41,466 nt of DNA from Lachnospiraceae bacterium (GCA_017449485.1 JAFTFP010000112.1:1-41466), one strand, 5' to 3'; shown: positions 16,959 to 24,988, numbered from the stretch's first letter. Notes: generated by a model from the letters alone, not told the origin. Translations and numbers: made by a program.

Positions 16959-17894
16959 TCAGTCTTCCGTAAAGAGCGCCGTCGAATAGTAGCGGTCGCC
17001 GCTGTCCGGCAGCAGCGCCACGATCATCTTTCCTTCATTCTCCGGCCGCTGTGCCATCCGGATCGCACAGGACAGCGCCGCGCCGGAGGAAATGCCCACG
17101 GAGATGCCTTCCTTTTTCGCCAGGAGCTTCGCCGTCGCATAGGATTCCTTCGTCGTCGCCCGGTAGATCTCGTCATAAATCTTAGTGTTCAGCACAGCCG
17201 GGACAAAATCCGCCCCGATGCCCTGAATTCCGTGCGGGCCGGCGTGTCCCTCCGAGAGCACCGGCGAATCATCCGGCTCCAATGCAACGATGCGGACAGC
17301 CGGATTTTGCCCCTTCAGGTATTCGCCGACACCGGTCAATGTGCCGCCGGTTCCGACGCCTGCAATGAAGATGTCAACCGCGCCGTCCGTGTCCCGCCAG
17401 ATCTCAGGGCCGGTGGTCTCCCGGTGCGCCTTCGCGTTGGCCGGGTTCTCAAACTGTCCGGGAATATAGCTGCCGGGGATCTTCCGCGCCAGCTCCTGTG
17501 CCTTCTCGATGGCGCCCGACATGCCCCTGCTGCCCGGCGACAGCACGATTTCCGCGCCATACGCCTTCAGGATATTGCGCCGCTCGGCGCTCATGGTATC
17601 CGGCATCGTCAGAATGACATGGTAGCCTTTCGCTGCGGCGATGCTCGCCAGGCCGATGCCCGTGTTGCCGCTGGTAGGTTCAATGATCACTGCGCCCTGT
17701 TTCAGCAGTCCTTTTTCCTCCGCGTCCTCAATCATGGCCTTCGCGACCCGGTCCTTGGCGCTGCCCGCCGGATTCAGATACTCCAGCTTCACCAGCACAC
17801 GGGCCTTCAGCCCGAGCTCCTTCTCCAGATTCACCACCTCCACCAGCGGTGTGTTGCCGATCAATCCCAGGGTGCCCTGATAAATCTGTGACAT
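16959..17894 (-). CDS. cysK: Cysteine synthase (O-acetylserine sulfhydrylase), PLP-dependent
   Basis: 311 residues from the ATG at 17894 (TAGGAGG upstream; the longer frame to 17936 lacks an SD). The PLP-binding lysine is in LEYLNPAGSAKDR, the substrate loop in EPTSGNTGIGLA, and the glycine loop in AGVGTGGTLTG. The enzyme makes L-cysteine from O-acetylserine and sulfide in the cytoplasm. Length and motifs are normal. No serine acetyltransferase gene is nearby. It lies between the radical SAM gene (45-bp gap) and the membrane protein, so may belong to that transcript. Confidence 0.95.
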   Translation of the reverse strand: MSQIYQGTLGLIGNTPLVEVVNLEKELGLKARVLVKLEYLNPAGSAKDRVAKAMIEDAEEKGLLKQGAVIIEPTSGNTGIGLASIAAAKGYHVILTMPDTMSAERRNILKAYGAEIVLSPGSRGMSGAIEKAQELARKIPGSYIPGQFENPANAKAHRETTGPEIWRDTDGAVDIFIAGVGTGGTLTGVGEYLKGQNPAVRIVALEPDDSPVLSEGHAGPHGIQGIGADFVPAVLNTKIYDEIYRATTKESYATAKLLAKKEGISVGISSGAALSCAIRMAQRPENEGKMIVALLPDSGDRYYSTALFTED

Positions 17895-17939
17895 GTTGTT
17901 TCCTCCTATTTTCCTGGACCATCGCCCATTTGACACATA

Positions 17940-18800
17940 TCAGCAGTTTCCTGTGTAGACATAGCGCAGGTGCTTGCGCGCTGTCTCAGCCAGCTGATAG
18001 ACCTTCTTCACGTCCGTCGGCGCCCGGTCCGTCATGTGAAAACGCGGGAAAAAGCGCGAGACATGCAGCGGAATCTCCCGTCCGTCCTTTCCGTCATACA
18101 CCTCCTGCAGGCCTGCGACCCAGGCGCTGAGCGCCTCCATTTCCTCCTCGCTGTCGTTTTCGCCGGGGACGATCAGCGTCGTCAGCTCCACATGACAGGT
18201 TTTTACGGCTTCCCGGATCAGATTCATCACCATCTCGCGGCTGCCCTTCAGAACGTCCGTATAATAATGGTCCGTAAATCCCTTCAGGTCAATGTTCATC
18301 GCATCGATATACGGCGAGAGCTCTCTTACTATACTCAGATCCGCTGTTCCGTTGCTGACCAGCACATTGACCATGCCCTGCGCGTGCACCAGCGCTGCGG
18401 TGTCGCGGACAAATTCCCAGCCGATCAGCGGCTCATTGTATGTGAAGGCCAGCCCGATATTTCCGCGGCTTCTGTAATAGGCTGCCGTGTCCGCCAGCTC
18501 TTCCGGCGTGATGGTTTCCGCTTTTTCTGCCTGGGCAAAAGCTGACGCGGACCAGGAGATCTCATGATTCTGGCAGAAGGGGCAGCGCAGATTGCAGCCG
18601 TAACTCCCGACAGACAGAATCAGACTTCCCGGATGAAAGCGTGCCAGCGGCTTCTTCTCGATCGGATCCAGGGCAAGGGACGTGATCCTGCCGTAGTTCG
18701 CCGCGGTGACCGCTCCATCCCGGCAGACCCGGGCGCCGCAGAAGCCGATCTGCCCCTCCCGGAGCTCACAATGTCTGAAACAGACCTGACAGACTGCCAT
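17940..18800 (-). CDS. AmmeMemoRadiSam system radical SAM enzyme
   Basis: 286 residues from the ATG at 18800, which has AAAGGATC upstream; the GTG at 18818 lacks an SD. The radical SAM 4Fe-4S motif is C-x3-C-x2-C in GCNLRCPFCQNHE, preceded by N-terminal cysteines (CQVCFRHC, CGAR) that may bind a second cluster. PflA-like body: LAFTYNEPLIGWEF and DAMNIDLKGF. Proteins of this type form a conserved but functionally unresolved cassette with Memo and AMMECR1 proteins. The partner fusion gene lies 78 bp upstream. Confidence 0.9.
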   Translation of the reverse strand: MAVCQVCFRHCELREGQIGFCGARVCRDGAVTAANYGRITSLALDPIEKKPLARFHPGSLILSVGSYGCNLRCPFCQNHEISWSASAFAQAEKAETITPEELADTAAYYRSRGNIGLAFTYNEPLIGWEFVRDTAALVHAQGMVNVLVSNGTADLSIVRELSPYIDAMNIDLKGFTDHYYTDVLKGSREMVMNLIREAVKTCHVELTTLIVPGENDSEEEMEALSAWVAGLQEVYDGKDGREIPLHVSRFFPRFHMTDRAPTDVKKVYQLAETARKHLRYVYTGNC

Positions 18801-18878
18801 GGCTTTGATCCTTTCCACTTAAGTCGGGGCGTTCCTGAATTTTATGCCTGATCTTCTGTGCCCCGGATCTGAATTCTC

Positions 18879-20282
18879 CTAATGATGCCGGATGACCTCG
18901 AAGCGCTCCAGAACCACTGGTTCCCGCTCTGAGATGCCGCCCTTCCTGCGGGCGATGGCGATCTGCTCCTCCACTGTATCCACGCCGTCCAGGTCCGGCA
19001 GCAGCAGGCCGCGGCGGCGTCCGCAGGACACAATGACGCCGTAGCGTTTCACGTCCAGGTCCTCGGGTCCGTTTATTTTCTCCGGCTTTGTGAGGACGTC
19101 AACGCTGATGTCCAGATACTTCAGCTCCTCCGGCCGCACCGGATCAAAACGAGGATCCTCCGTCGCCGCGCTGACCGCGTTGTGAATGATTTCGTCTGCA
19201 ATGCAGCTGCGCACCGGCTGGATGGTTCCGATACAGCCGCGCAGCCGTCCGTGCTCGTGCAGCGAGACAAATACACCTGCGCGCCCGGTCTTCATCTCCT
19301 CCGTCACCCAGTCCGGTGCCGTGATGCTGCTGCCTTCGCGCACATAGTGTTCCACTGTCTGCCGCGCGAGGCGCACCAGGGCATCCTCCTGTCCGCGTCT
19401 TGCGGCGAGCGCCTGTTCCTGCTCCTGCAGATACTGAGTCAGAAAGTGTCTGCTTTCATCCTCCTGCCCCGGGCGGAAGATGCAGATGCCGTAACCCACG
19501 CCGGTGACATCCTGATGAGAGAGCTTTTCGGCCCTGACAGAGATTCCGTCCAACGCGCCTGCCATGATGACAAAAGAGCGGTGGCCGCATTCCGCGGCCT
19601 TGTCGCAGAAGGTCTCGTCAAAGGAAAACAGTTCTGAAAAGGCGGCGCGGCCGCACACGTCCATGATCCGCTCATCGTACTCCGGGCCCTCCGGCGCATA
19701 GCCATACGGCCCGTAGTTCTGCAGCTTATGCGACAGATCGCCGCTGGCAATATAGACGGCGCGGCGCCCGGTCTGCCGGACTGCCTCCTGTATGGCCATG
19801 CCCAGCTCGTAGTGCCGTGTCAGCGGCAGGCCGGAGAGGCCGATCCGGACGATCTGATAATCCTTCGGGATCCCGGCGAGCCGGTAAGCTTCTTCTAGAA
19901 AATAGAGCGGCACCATGGTGCCGTGGTCAAGCGATGCATCCCGCTCCCCGAGCGTCCCTGCGGGAAGATCCCGCTTGCCCGCCTGTTCGCAGATCGCGCG
20001 GACCAGCTCCGTGTCATAGGTTTCCGTAAAGGAGACCGACCGGGCCCGGAAGGCGGCAAAAGATCCCTTTGCTCCCCTTCCCGGTGAAATGTGGAAATAA
20101 TCCGCATACATGATGCTGTGCGGGCTCGAGATGATGATGGTCTGCGGCCGCTGTGCGGCAATTTCCTGCGCAATCCGGCGGTAGGCGCGCGTAGTTTCCT
20201 CGATCTGCGCCTCGCTTCCTTTGCCGACCTCCGGAATGATCATCGGAGGATGCGGGACCATATAAGCTGAAAGAATGGGCAT
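18879..20282 (-). CDS. AmmeMemoRadiSam system protein: Memo (B) and AMMECR1 (A) fusion
   Basis: 467 residues from the ATG at 20282 (GGGAGG 8 bases upstream). The first ~270 residues are the Memo/LigB-like metal-binding domain (MVPHPPMIIPEVGKG; SSPHSIMYADYF; ASGDLSHKL; CGHRSF). The last ~170 residues are AMMECR1 (GVFVSLHEHGRLRGCIGTI; ISVDVLTKPEKI). Both domains fused in one chain are a known form of the cassette. Human homologues of both parts are studied, but the bacterial reaction is unknown; a redox or metal-dependent modification with the radical SAM partner is likely. Next to cysK. Confidence 0.92.
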   Translation of the reverse strand: MPILSAYMVPHPPMIIPEVGKGSEAQIEETTRAYRRIAQEIAAQRPQTIIISSPHSIMYADYFHISPGRGAKGSFAAFRARSVSFTETYDTELVRAICEQAGKRDLPAGTLGERDASLDHGTMVPLYFLEEAYRLAGIPKDYQIVRIGLSGLPLTRHYELGMAIQEAVRQTGRRAVYIASGDLSHKLQNYGPYGYAPEGPEYDERIMDVCGRAAFSELFSFDETFCDKAAECGHRSFVIMAGALDGISVRAEKLSHQDVTGVGYGICIFRPGQEDESRHFLTQYLQEQEQALAARRGQEDALVRLARQTVEHYVREGSSITAPDWVTEEMKTGRAGVFVSLHEHGRLRGCIGTIQPVRSCIADEIIHNAVSAATEDPRFDPVRPEELKYLDISVDVLTKPEKINGPEDLDVKRYGVIVSCGRRRGLLLPDLDGVDTVEEQIAIARRKGGISEREPVVLERFEVIRHH

Positions 20283-20302
20283 AGTCATTTCCTCCCTGGA
20301 TT

Positions 20303-20380
20303 GAACATCGGCCGATTCAATACGCCCTTCGGGCGTACGGCCGACGCTGCATGTCAAGTCCTTTCATAACGGACTTGACA
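20303..20380 (-). repeat. Two hairpins upstream of the Memo-AMMECR1 gene
   Basis: The first (20311-20344) has arms around ACGCCC/GGGCGT nested in CGGCCG/CGGCCG. The second (20352-20380) is a perfect 10-bp stem TGTCAAGTCC/GGACTTGACA. They lie between the rhomboid stop and the SD of the next gene, so could terminate or punctuate transcription, but no U-run follows. The outer sequence GAACATCGGCC...GCCGACGCTGC resembles a copy at 6669-6715. Confidence 0.6.
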
Positions 20381-20399
20381 CAACCTTAAATCAGGCCGC

Positions 20400-20963
20400 T
20401 CACATCACGGCCAGAATGATGGCCATCACCGCCGCACCGCCGATGAAACCGCCGACGTGCGACATCATGTTGATCCGCCTCGATGAAAGGCCGTAGACCA
20501 GATTGATGGCAAGGGTGGACAGAATGCTTCGAAGGGAAAAGCCGTATCCGGCGATCGAAAGCACCAGGCAGGCGCCGAGCAGGCCGAAAATGCTGCCGGA
20601 AGCACCGGCAGAGATGGATGAGCGCCCTTTCTTCTCCTCAACCAGCATCGTGAGCACGTTGCCGAGAACGCCGGCGGCCAGATAAATAATCAGGTAGATC
20701 ACAGGGCCGCACACATAGTCCACAGCCGGTCCCAGGACAGACAGCGCATACATATTAAAGAGCAGATGCCAGACGCCGAAATGCAGAAACATGGCTGTAA
20801 ACAGCCGGTAGTATTGTCCCTGCCGGATATACGGCGTGTACATGGCACCGTATTTCAGTGCGACCGCTGTATTGGTCGAACCGCCGTCCTTTGTCTCCAG
20901 CAGAAACACTGCGATATTGATTCCGATCAGGATCACCGTGACAAGACTGCTGAAAAGATCCAT
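20400..20963 (-). CDS. Rhomboid-family intramembrane serine protease
   Basis: 187 residues with about six membrane helices. The catalytic serine is in SAGASGSIFGLLG, the partner histidine in MSHVGGFIGGA, and the conserved HLLFN motif is in WHLLFNMYAL. The enzyme cleaves membrane-embedded substrates. AGGAGG precedes the ATG. A short G+C dyad (CTGCTGCGCAGCAG, 20978-20991) is next to the SD, and a TATAAT (plus 21023-21028) is a probable -10. It heads the AmmeMemoRadiSam/cysK group. Confidence 0.93.
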   Translation of the reverse strand: MDLFSSLVTVILIGINIAVFLLETKDGGSTNTAVALKYGAMYTPYIRQGQYYRLFTAMFLHFGVWHLLFNMYALSVLGPAVDYVCGPVIYLIIYLAAGVLGNVLTMLVEEKKGRSSISAGASGSIFGLLGACLVLSIAGYGFSLRSILSTLAINLVYGLSSRRINMMSHVGGFIGGAAVMAIILAVM

Positions 20964-21094
20964 GTTTTTCCTCCTTTGCTGCTGCGCAGCAGAATTATTG
21001 TGCTGAATACTGGCGTACTTCCATTATACATTGCCGCGATCAGCGAATCTTAATGTTTTTACAGAATTTTAATTTATTTCTAATTTTGGTTTAA

Positions 21095-21123
21095 TTGATC
21101 TTTTTCAGCGCCTGGGGTATCGT
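21095..21123 (+). promoter_or_regulatory. Promoter of the manganese-riboswitch unit
   Basis: TTGATC (21095-21100), 17 bp, TATCGT (21118-21123). The predicted start near 21130 is only a few bases before the riboswitch P1 stem at 21134, which supports the call. The -10 is a weak match to consensus. Confidence 0.55.
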
Positions 21124-21133
21124 AAAGTCACAA

Positions 21134-21229
21134 GATAAAAGGGAGTAGCGAAGAGCCGAAAGGCGATCTTGAACCCGACAGCCGGAGCCGCAGGGCTCCC
21201 GGATCAAGTGAAACAGCAAGACTTTTATC
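21134..21229 (+). ncRNA. yybP-ykoY-type (manganese) riboswitch aptamer
   Basis: P1 is an 8-bp stem GATAAAAG (21134-21141) with CTTTTATC (21222-21229). The 5' side continues into GGGAGTAGC (21141-21149) and the 3' side is preceded by AGCAAGA (21215-21221). These two conserved blocks define the yybP-ykoY aptamer (AAAGGGGAGUAGC ... AGCAAGACCUUU) as I know it. Inner helices include GCC-GAAA-GGC (21155-21164) and GGAGCC/GGCTCC. The family senses Mn2+ and normally controls manganese exporters, P-type ATPases or TerC/Alx proteins. Here it precedes two genes of unknown function. Confidence 0.85.
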
Positions 21230-21262
21230 GCGGAGCAATCGCGGTAAGGGTCTTTTCTTTTT
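21220..21262 (+). terminator. Riboswitch-controlled terminator, overlapping P1
   Basis: A 13-bp stem pairs 21220-21232 with 21240-21252 (three G-U pairs), followed by TTTTCTTTTT. Its 5' arm contains the whole 3' strand of P1 (21222-21229), so P1 and the terminator cannot form together. A further stem, CGCGGTAA (21240-21247) with TTACCGCG (21261-21268), can form when the terminator is broken. This predicts readthrough when the aptamer is ligand-bound. Confidence 0.85.
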
Positions 21263-21307
21263 ACCGCGGCAGGTAAACAGGAAAGGTTATCGAAAGGAGA
21301 TACGACA

Positions 21308-21547
21308 ATGTTGACAGCAATTTTAGAAATGATCATTGCATTCTGGGTAATGGGACTGTTCTTCAAGTTCCTGGGTTTTCTGTTCCGGGCCGGCTTCCAG
21401 ATCCTGGGCTGGATCTTCGGAGTGGTTGGTACGATCGTATCGATCGCCGTTGTCCTCTCACTGATCGGAACGTTCGCAGTTCCGATTCTGGTCATCGCCG
21501 GTGTGATCTATCTGATCGTCCGGATCGCCAATCCTGATCGGGCCTGA
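21308..21547 (+). CDS. Small membrane protein, 79 aa, under the riboswitch
   Basis: SD AAAGGAGA precedes the ATG at 21308. The protein is almost wholly hydrophobic, with two predicted helices (roughly AILEMIIAFWVMGLFFKFLG and FGVVGTIVSIAVVLSLIGTF) and a third hydrophobic stretch (AVPILVIAGVIYLIVRIA). There is no obvious metal-binding cluster. It does not resemble MntP, TerC or a P-type ATPase, the usual riboswitch partners. Its function is unknown; the regulatory context suggests a role in manganese or metal stress. Confidence 0.82.
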   Translation: MLTAILEMIIAFWVMGLFFKFLGFLFRAGFQILGWIFGVVGTIVSIAVVLSLIGTFAVPILVIAGVIYLIVRIANPDRA

Positions 21548-21554
21548 GTGCCCG

Positions 21555-22070
21555 ATGGGAGGGACGACTGACATCACAGACTTAGAGAATACTCAGCAGG
21601 TGTTTCAGACAGTAGAAAGGGATCTGAGAATGATGAATAACAACGTAAATGTTTATTACGACAGAAATAAGGAAATCCGCGAAGCCATCGCAGCCGGGGA
21701 ACGGGCATTGTATAGTCTGCGGGCCGCGCAGGACAAGATGAACAGCGCAAGGGGCTGGGGAATCATCGATATGTTCGGCGGCAATCTGCTCACCGGTCTG
21801 ATCAAGCACTCCCAGGCGCATGACGCCTCCCGGTATGTCGAGGATGCCAAGCGGGATCTGGCCGTTTTCCAGAACGAGCTGCAGGATGTGCGGGATCTTC
21901 AGGGACTGAATGTCGAGGTCGGCGATTTCCTCACCTTCGCAGACTTCTTCTGGGACGGACTGCTGGCGGATATTCTGGTTCAGAGCAGAATCAATGACGC
22001 GCGGCGTAAGATTGCCGACGCGATCCGGAGAACGGAAGACGTGGTGCAGCGGCTGAAAAGCAGCCTGTAG
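21555..22070 (+). CDS. Helical protein of unknown function, 171 aa
   Basis: It begins 7 bp after the membrane-protein gene. The ATG at 21555 has no good SD; ATG codons at 21630/21633 (MMNNNVNVYYDRNKEI) follow AAAGGG, so translation could start there, or the first start could be coupled. The sequence is mostly helical and charged, with a recognisable core around GWGIIDMFGGNLLTGLIKHS and FADFFWDGLLADILVQSRI. I recall similar unnamed proteins in Firmicutes, not studied. No membrane segment. Its stop (TAG) directly abuts the convergent phosphatase stop, with no terminator between. Confidence 0.8.
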   Translation: MGGTTDITDLENTQQVFQTVERDLRMMNNNVNVYYDRNKEIREAIAAGERALYSLRAAQDKMNSARGWGIIDMFGGNLLTGLIKHSQAHDASRYVEDAKRDLAVFQNELQDVRDLQGLNVEVGDFLTFADFFWDGLLADILVQSRINDARRKIADAIRRTEDVVQRLKSSL

Positions 22071-23516
22071 TCATCTTTTGCCATAATAAAGGCAGAGCAT
22101 AGTCAGATCATCGAACTGTTCTGCCTTTCCAACAAACCGGTCGACGGCCTGGTGCACATTCTGAAGAAGTGTGCGCGGGTTGGCGGCCGGATTTTCATTG
22201 AGTGCCTCAATCATCCGGGCCGTGCCGAAGGCTTCCATCTGCTTGTTCGTGGCTTCCGGCAGGCCATCGGTGTACAGAAACAGTGTGTCGCCAGGCTCGA
22301 GCTGCATGGTGTACTGCGGGTAGGTGACATTTTCCATGCCGCCGATGACAAAGCCGTGCTTGTCCTTCACCAGCTCAAAGCGGCCGTTTTTCTGCAGCGC
22401 CGGATATTCGTGACCGGCGTTGGCTGCCGTCAGAAGTCCCGTGCTGATCTCCAGAATGCCGAGCCAGACGGTGACGAACATTTCCTGCGGATTGTTGGAG
22501 CAGACCGTCAGGTTGGTCGCCTCCAGCACCTCGGAGGGGCTCTTGCCCATCATGGCATAGTTCGCCAGAATAATCTTGGCGGCCATCATGAACAGGGCGG
22601 CCGGCACGCCTTTTCCGCTCACGTCCGCGACCACCATGGCCAGGTGATCGTCATCAATCAGGAAAAAGTCGAAGAAATCGCCGCCGACTTCTCTGGCGGG
22701 ATTCATGGTTCCGAAAACATCGAATTCCTTCCGGTCCGGGAACGGCGGGTAGATATTCGGCAGCATGCCCTCCTGGATCTGCGTAGCCATCTGCAGCTCC
22801 GTCTCCATGCGGGCGCTGTCCTCACTCAGCTCTTTCTGGGCGATGACGATTCTGCGGCCGCGGTCCGCGATATGAATCGAGATGACAGCGGCAATCGTGA
22901 ACATGAACAGCTTGGGAATATAGCTGAAGAGCAGGGTGTCGCGGGCATATTCCGCCCGGTTCAGCGTCTGTTCGATACCGCTGCCTAAGAAGACACCGGT
23001 GTTGGTGAAGGTGGATCCCGGCGTTACCATCACGTCATTCATGTTGATCCAGCCGTAGTAGGCACCGAAGATGGCCGAGAACAGGAATACAACGGCTGTC
23101 AGAGCCGACATGACGATGGTCAGTTTTCTGGAGAAATAGCGGCTCGAGCACAGCACCGGCAACACCATCAGGATCGCCACCTTATGCGTCAGCAGCGCGT
23201 CGATCCGGGCATAAATAAGGAGGACTCCCAGCAGCAGCAGAAATTTCAGCCACCAGGCATCCTGCCGGACTTTTCTGGAAATCAGTCCGAGCAGCAGCAC
23301 CAGACCGAGTGCGGCGACTGTCGCCGGCAGAATGGCGCCGGAAACCGGAAAAACGCCCACTTCCACGGCAATAAAAAGAAGCGCCAGTATAATCACATTG
23401 AGAAACAGCACTCGCATGACCATTCTGTTGGCCTGTATTTCATTGGCTCGGAATACTTCATCCGATTCGTACTGCTGCTTCAAACGCTCACAGCGCGCTT
23501 TAAGGGCTGCAATCAT
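22071..23516 (-). CDS. Membrane-anchored PP2C (SpoIIE/RsbU-like) phosphatase
   Basis: 481 residues from the ATG at 23516, chosen because AAAGG lies 8 bases upstream; the GTG at 23525 lacks an SD. About six hydrophobic helices occupy roughly residues 32-215. A helical linker and the phosphatase domain follow (REVGGDFFDFFLIDDDHLAM; VVADVSGKGVPAALFMM), with metal-binding Asp residues intact. It is paralogous in the catalytic part to the gene at 3509 but has a different sensor. It probably controls a partner-switching regulator elsewhere. A TATAAT at plus 23600-23605 may be its -10; a leader hairpin (CCCCGCCT/AGGCGGGG) lies between. Confidence 0.9.
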   Translation of the reverse strand: MIAALKARCERLKQQYESDEVFRANEIQANRMVMRVLFLNVIILALLFIAVEVGVFPVSGAILPATVAALGLVLLLGLISRKVRQDAWWLKFLLLLGVLLIYARIDALLTHKVAILMVLPVLCSSRYFSRKLTIVMSALTAVVFLFSAIFGAYYGWINMNDVMVTPGSTFTNTGVFLGSGIEQTLNRAEYARDTLLFSYIPKLFMFTIAAVISIHIADRGRRIVIAQKELSEDSARMETELQMATQIQEGMLPNIYPPFPDRKEFDVFGTMNPAREVGGDFFDFFLIDDDHLAMVVADVSGKGVPAALFMMAAKIILANYAMMGKSPSEVLEATNLTVCSNNPQEMFVTVWLGILEISTGLLTAANAGHEYPALQKNGRFELVKDKHGFVIGGMENVTYPQYTMQLEPGDTLFLYTDGLPEATNKQMEAFGTARMIEALNENPAANPRTLLQNVHQAVDRFVGKAEQFDDLTMLCLYYGKR

Positions 23517-23642
23517 CCTGGACACCTTTCAACTCAGCCGGGAGTCCCCCGCCTCCACAGGCGGGGAACTTTCCGGCTGTTCTGATAAAACATATTTAAA
23601 TTATACTTAAGTGAAGAACCTAATAGTCTGTCTGCACGCTGA

Positions 23643-24080
23643 TTATGCCTTCAGAAGATCCTCCAGAAGCTGAATCTCATCGGAAGAAATCGTGTCGTCG
23701 ATGGAGCAGATGCAGCCGACAAAAAGGACCAGTGAGGAAGCCTTATCATTGTCCATCGAACGCTTCACGGCTTTCATCATATCAAAAGACTCTTCAATGC
23801 TGAAATGCTTGATCATATCCACAACTTCTTCGTCCTTCAGTTCCATTCCGAGAACCTTGCAGAAAGCCGAGACCATGGCAAATTCTTCTCTGGACAGCTT
23901 GCCGTCCGCAGTAACTGTCGGGCTGATAATGCCGAAAAGCAGCAGCAGTCCCTTGTGATCGGGATCCAGCTTCTCCAACTCGGGCTGAATATCACCGAAC
24001 GCGCTCAGCGCCAGCTTCAGCTTGTTTTCCGTAGACTCATTAACCAGTGACTGCATAACCTCCCTAAAACTCTGATCCAT
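23643..24080 (-). CDS. TerB-like protein, 145 aa
   Basis: A small acidic all-helical protein with GGAGGG upstream of the ATG. The segment ISPTVTADGKLSREEFAMVS and the later ICSIDDTISSDEIQLLEDLL form two acidic Asp-rich loops followed by helices, as in TerB/DUF533-type proteins (tellurite-resistance and stress families). It is soluble, with no signal. A TATAAT at plus 24125-24130 is a probable -10. It shares orientation with the phosphatase downstream, 126 bp away, but each probably has its own promoter. TerB proteins are linked in other genomes to metal-sensing stress modules; the call is by motif only. Confidence 0.55.
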   Translation of the reverse strand: MDQSFREVMQSLVNESTENKLKLALSAFGDIQPELEKLDPDHKGLLLLFGIISPTVTADGKLSREEFAMVSAFCKVLGMELKDEEVVDMIKHFSIEESFDMMKAVKRSMDNDKASSLVLFVGCICSIDDTISSDEIQLLEDLLKA

Positions 24081-24163
24081 CGTGAAACCCTCCTTCTGAT
24101 TATGTAATGGAAAAAGCTGAAATCATTATATCATGGAGCGATTACAGGTGTGTTGATTAATTT

Positions 24164-24230
24164 GTGGGACGGGGGGACAGAGCACCGTCTCATTTCATTT
24201 GTGGGACGGGGGGACAGAGCACCGTCCCAT
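24164..24230. repeat. Two copies of REP-like GGGAC palindrome
   Basis: Copies at 24164-24193 and 24201-24230 share GTGGGACGGGGGGACAGAGC and differ by one base in the distal arm (GTCTCAT against GTCCCAT). The ends are inverted repeats (TGGGACGG/CCGTCCCA). The same family is at 6212-6386. It lies just after the HAD gene. Confidence 0.8.
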
Positions 24231-24233
24231 TTA

Positions 24234-24983
24234 TTACAGAAGAATTCGGCGGAGGTATTGAAGGTCCATGCCGTGCAGAGAAAACGTCGCCTGGCGGCGG
24301 TCTTTTTCGTAGGTTTTCTTTCTCTCCCGTGGAGAAAGGCCGGAGAGGATGTAGAAGGTGTCGAGGCCGGCGGCGCGGGCACCGAGGATATCACATTCGA
24401 GGTCGTTGCCGGTCATGAGGCATTCTGATGCCTGAAGGCCGCATTCTTTCAAGGCGGCCTGATAGAAAAGAAGATCCGGCTTCTTTACGCCGTAGTCTGA
24501 AGAGATGAAAATGCCGTCGAACAGGTCCCGGATGCCCAGCATCTGCAGCTCGGGCTCCGTGAAGAGGCGCTGGGCATTAGACAAGAGATAGACCTGCCGG
24601 CCGCTTTGTCTTAAATCGGTCAGCAGCTCCTTCGCCCCGGCGTACAGACGCAGGTGGGTGGTGGAGGCCTGCCGGAAGGACCGGGCTGTGTCCCGGATGA
24701 GAGCGTCCCCGGGGTGGACGGATTTTGCCTCATACAGGCTGCGGAAAACAGCGGCGATGTCCGCCTCGGGGCAGGTGACATTCTTCCGGCTCCGCAGAGC
24801 GCGGGCAATGTCCGCTTCGATCGCCTGCTGCCAGGCGCGCTTTAACTCTGCGGGCGTATAGACGGCGCCCTCGGCGGCAAGTTTTTCCGCCAGAAAACGC
24901 CAGAGCGCCGGCCGATCTTCATCTGTGTGAATATCGGCCAGTGTTCCGTATAGATCAAAGAAATATGCCAGGTAGGATTTCAT
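24234..24983 (-). CDS. HAD-superfamily hydrolase (YjjG-like)
   Basis: 249 residues. Motif I is AYFFDLYGTLAD, with the second Asp of the usual DxD replaced by Tyr, a variant I recall in Firmicutes members. Motif II Ser is in VYLLSNAQR, motif III Lys in YGVKKPDLLF, and motif IV is MTGNDLECDILGA. A helical cap lies between motifs I and II. Likely a small-molecule phosphatase, for example of nucleotides, though the loss of the second Asp may lower activity. The start is 5 bp after the lipoprotein stop with little SD, so it is translationally coupled. Confidence 0.88.
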   Translation of the reverse strand: MKSYLAYFFDLYGTLADIHTDEDRPALWRFLAEKLAAEGAVYTPAELKRAWQQAIEADIARALRSRKNVTCPEADIAAVFRSLYEAKSVHPGDALIRDTARSFRQASTTHLRLYAGAKELLTDLRQSGRQVYLLSNAQRLFTEPELQMLGIRDLFDGIFISSDYGVKKPDLLFYQAALKECGLQASECLMTGNDLECDILGARAAGLDTFYILSGLSPRERKKTYEKDRRQATFSLHGMDLQYLRRILL

Positions 24984-24988
24984 CTGGA

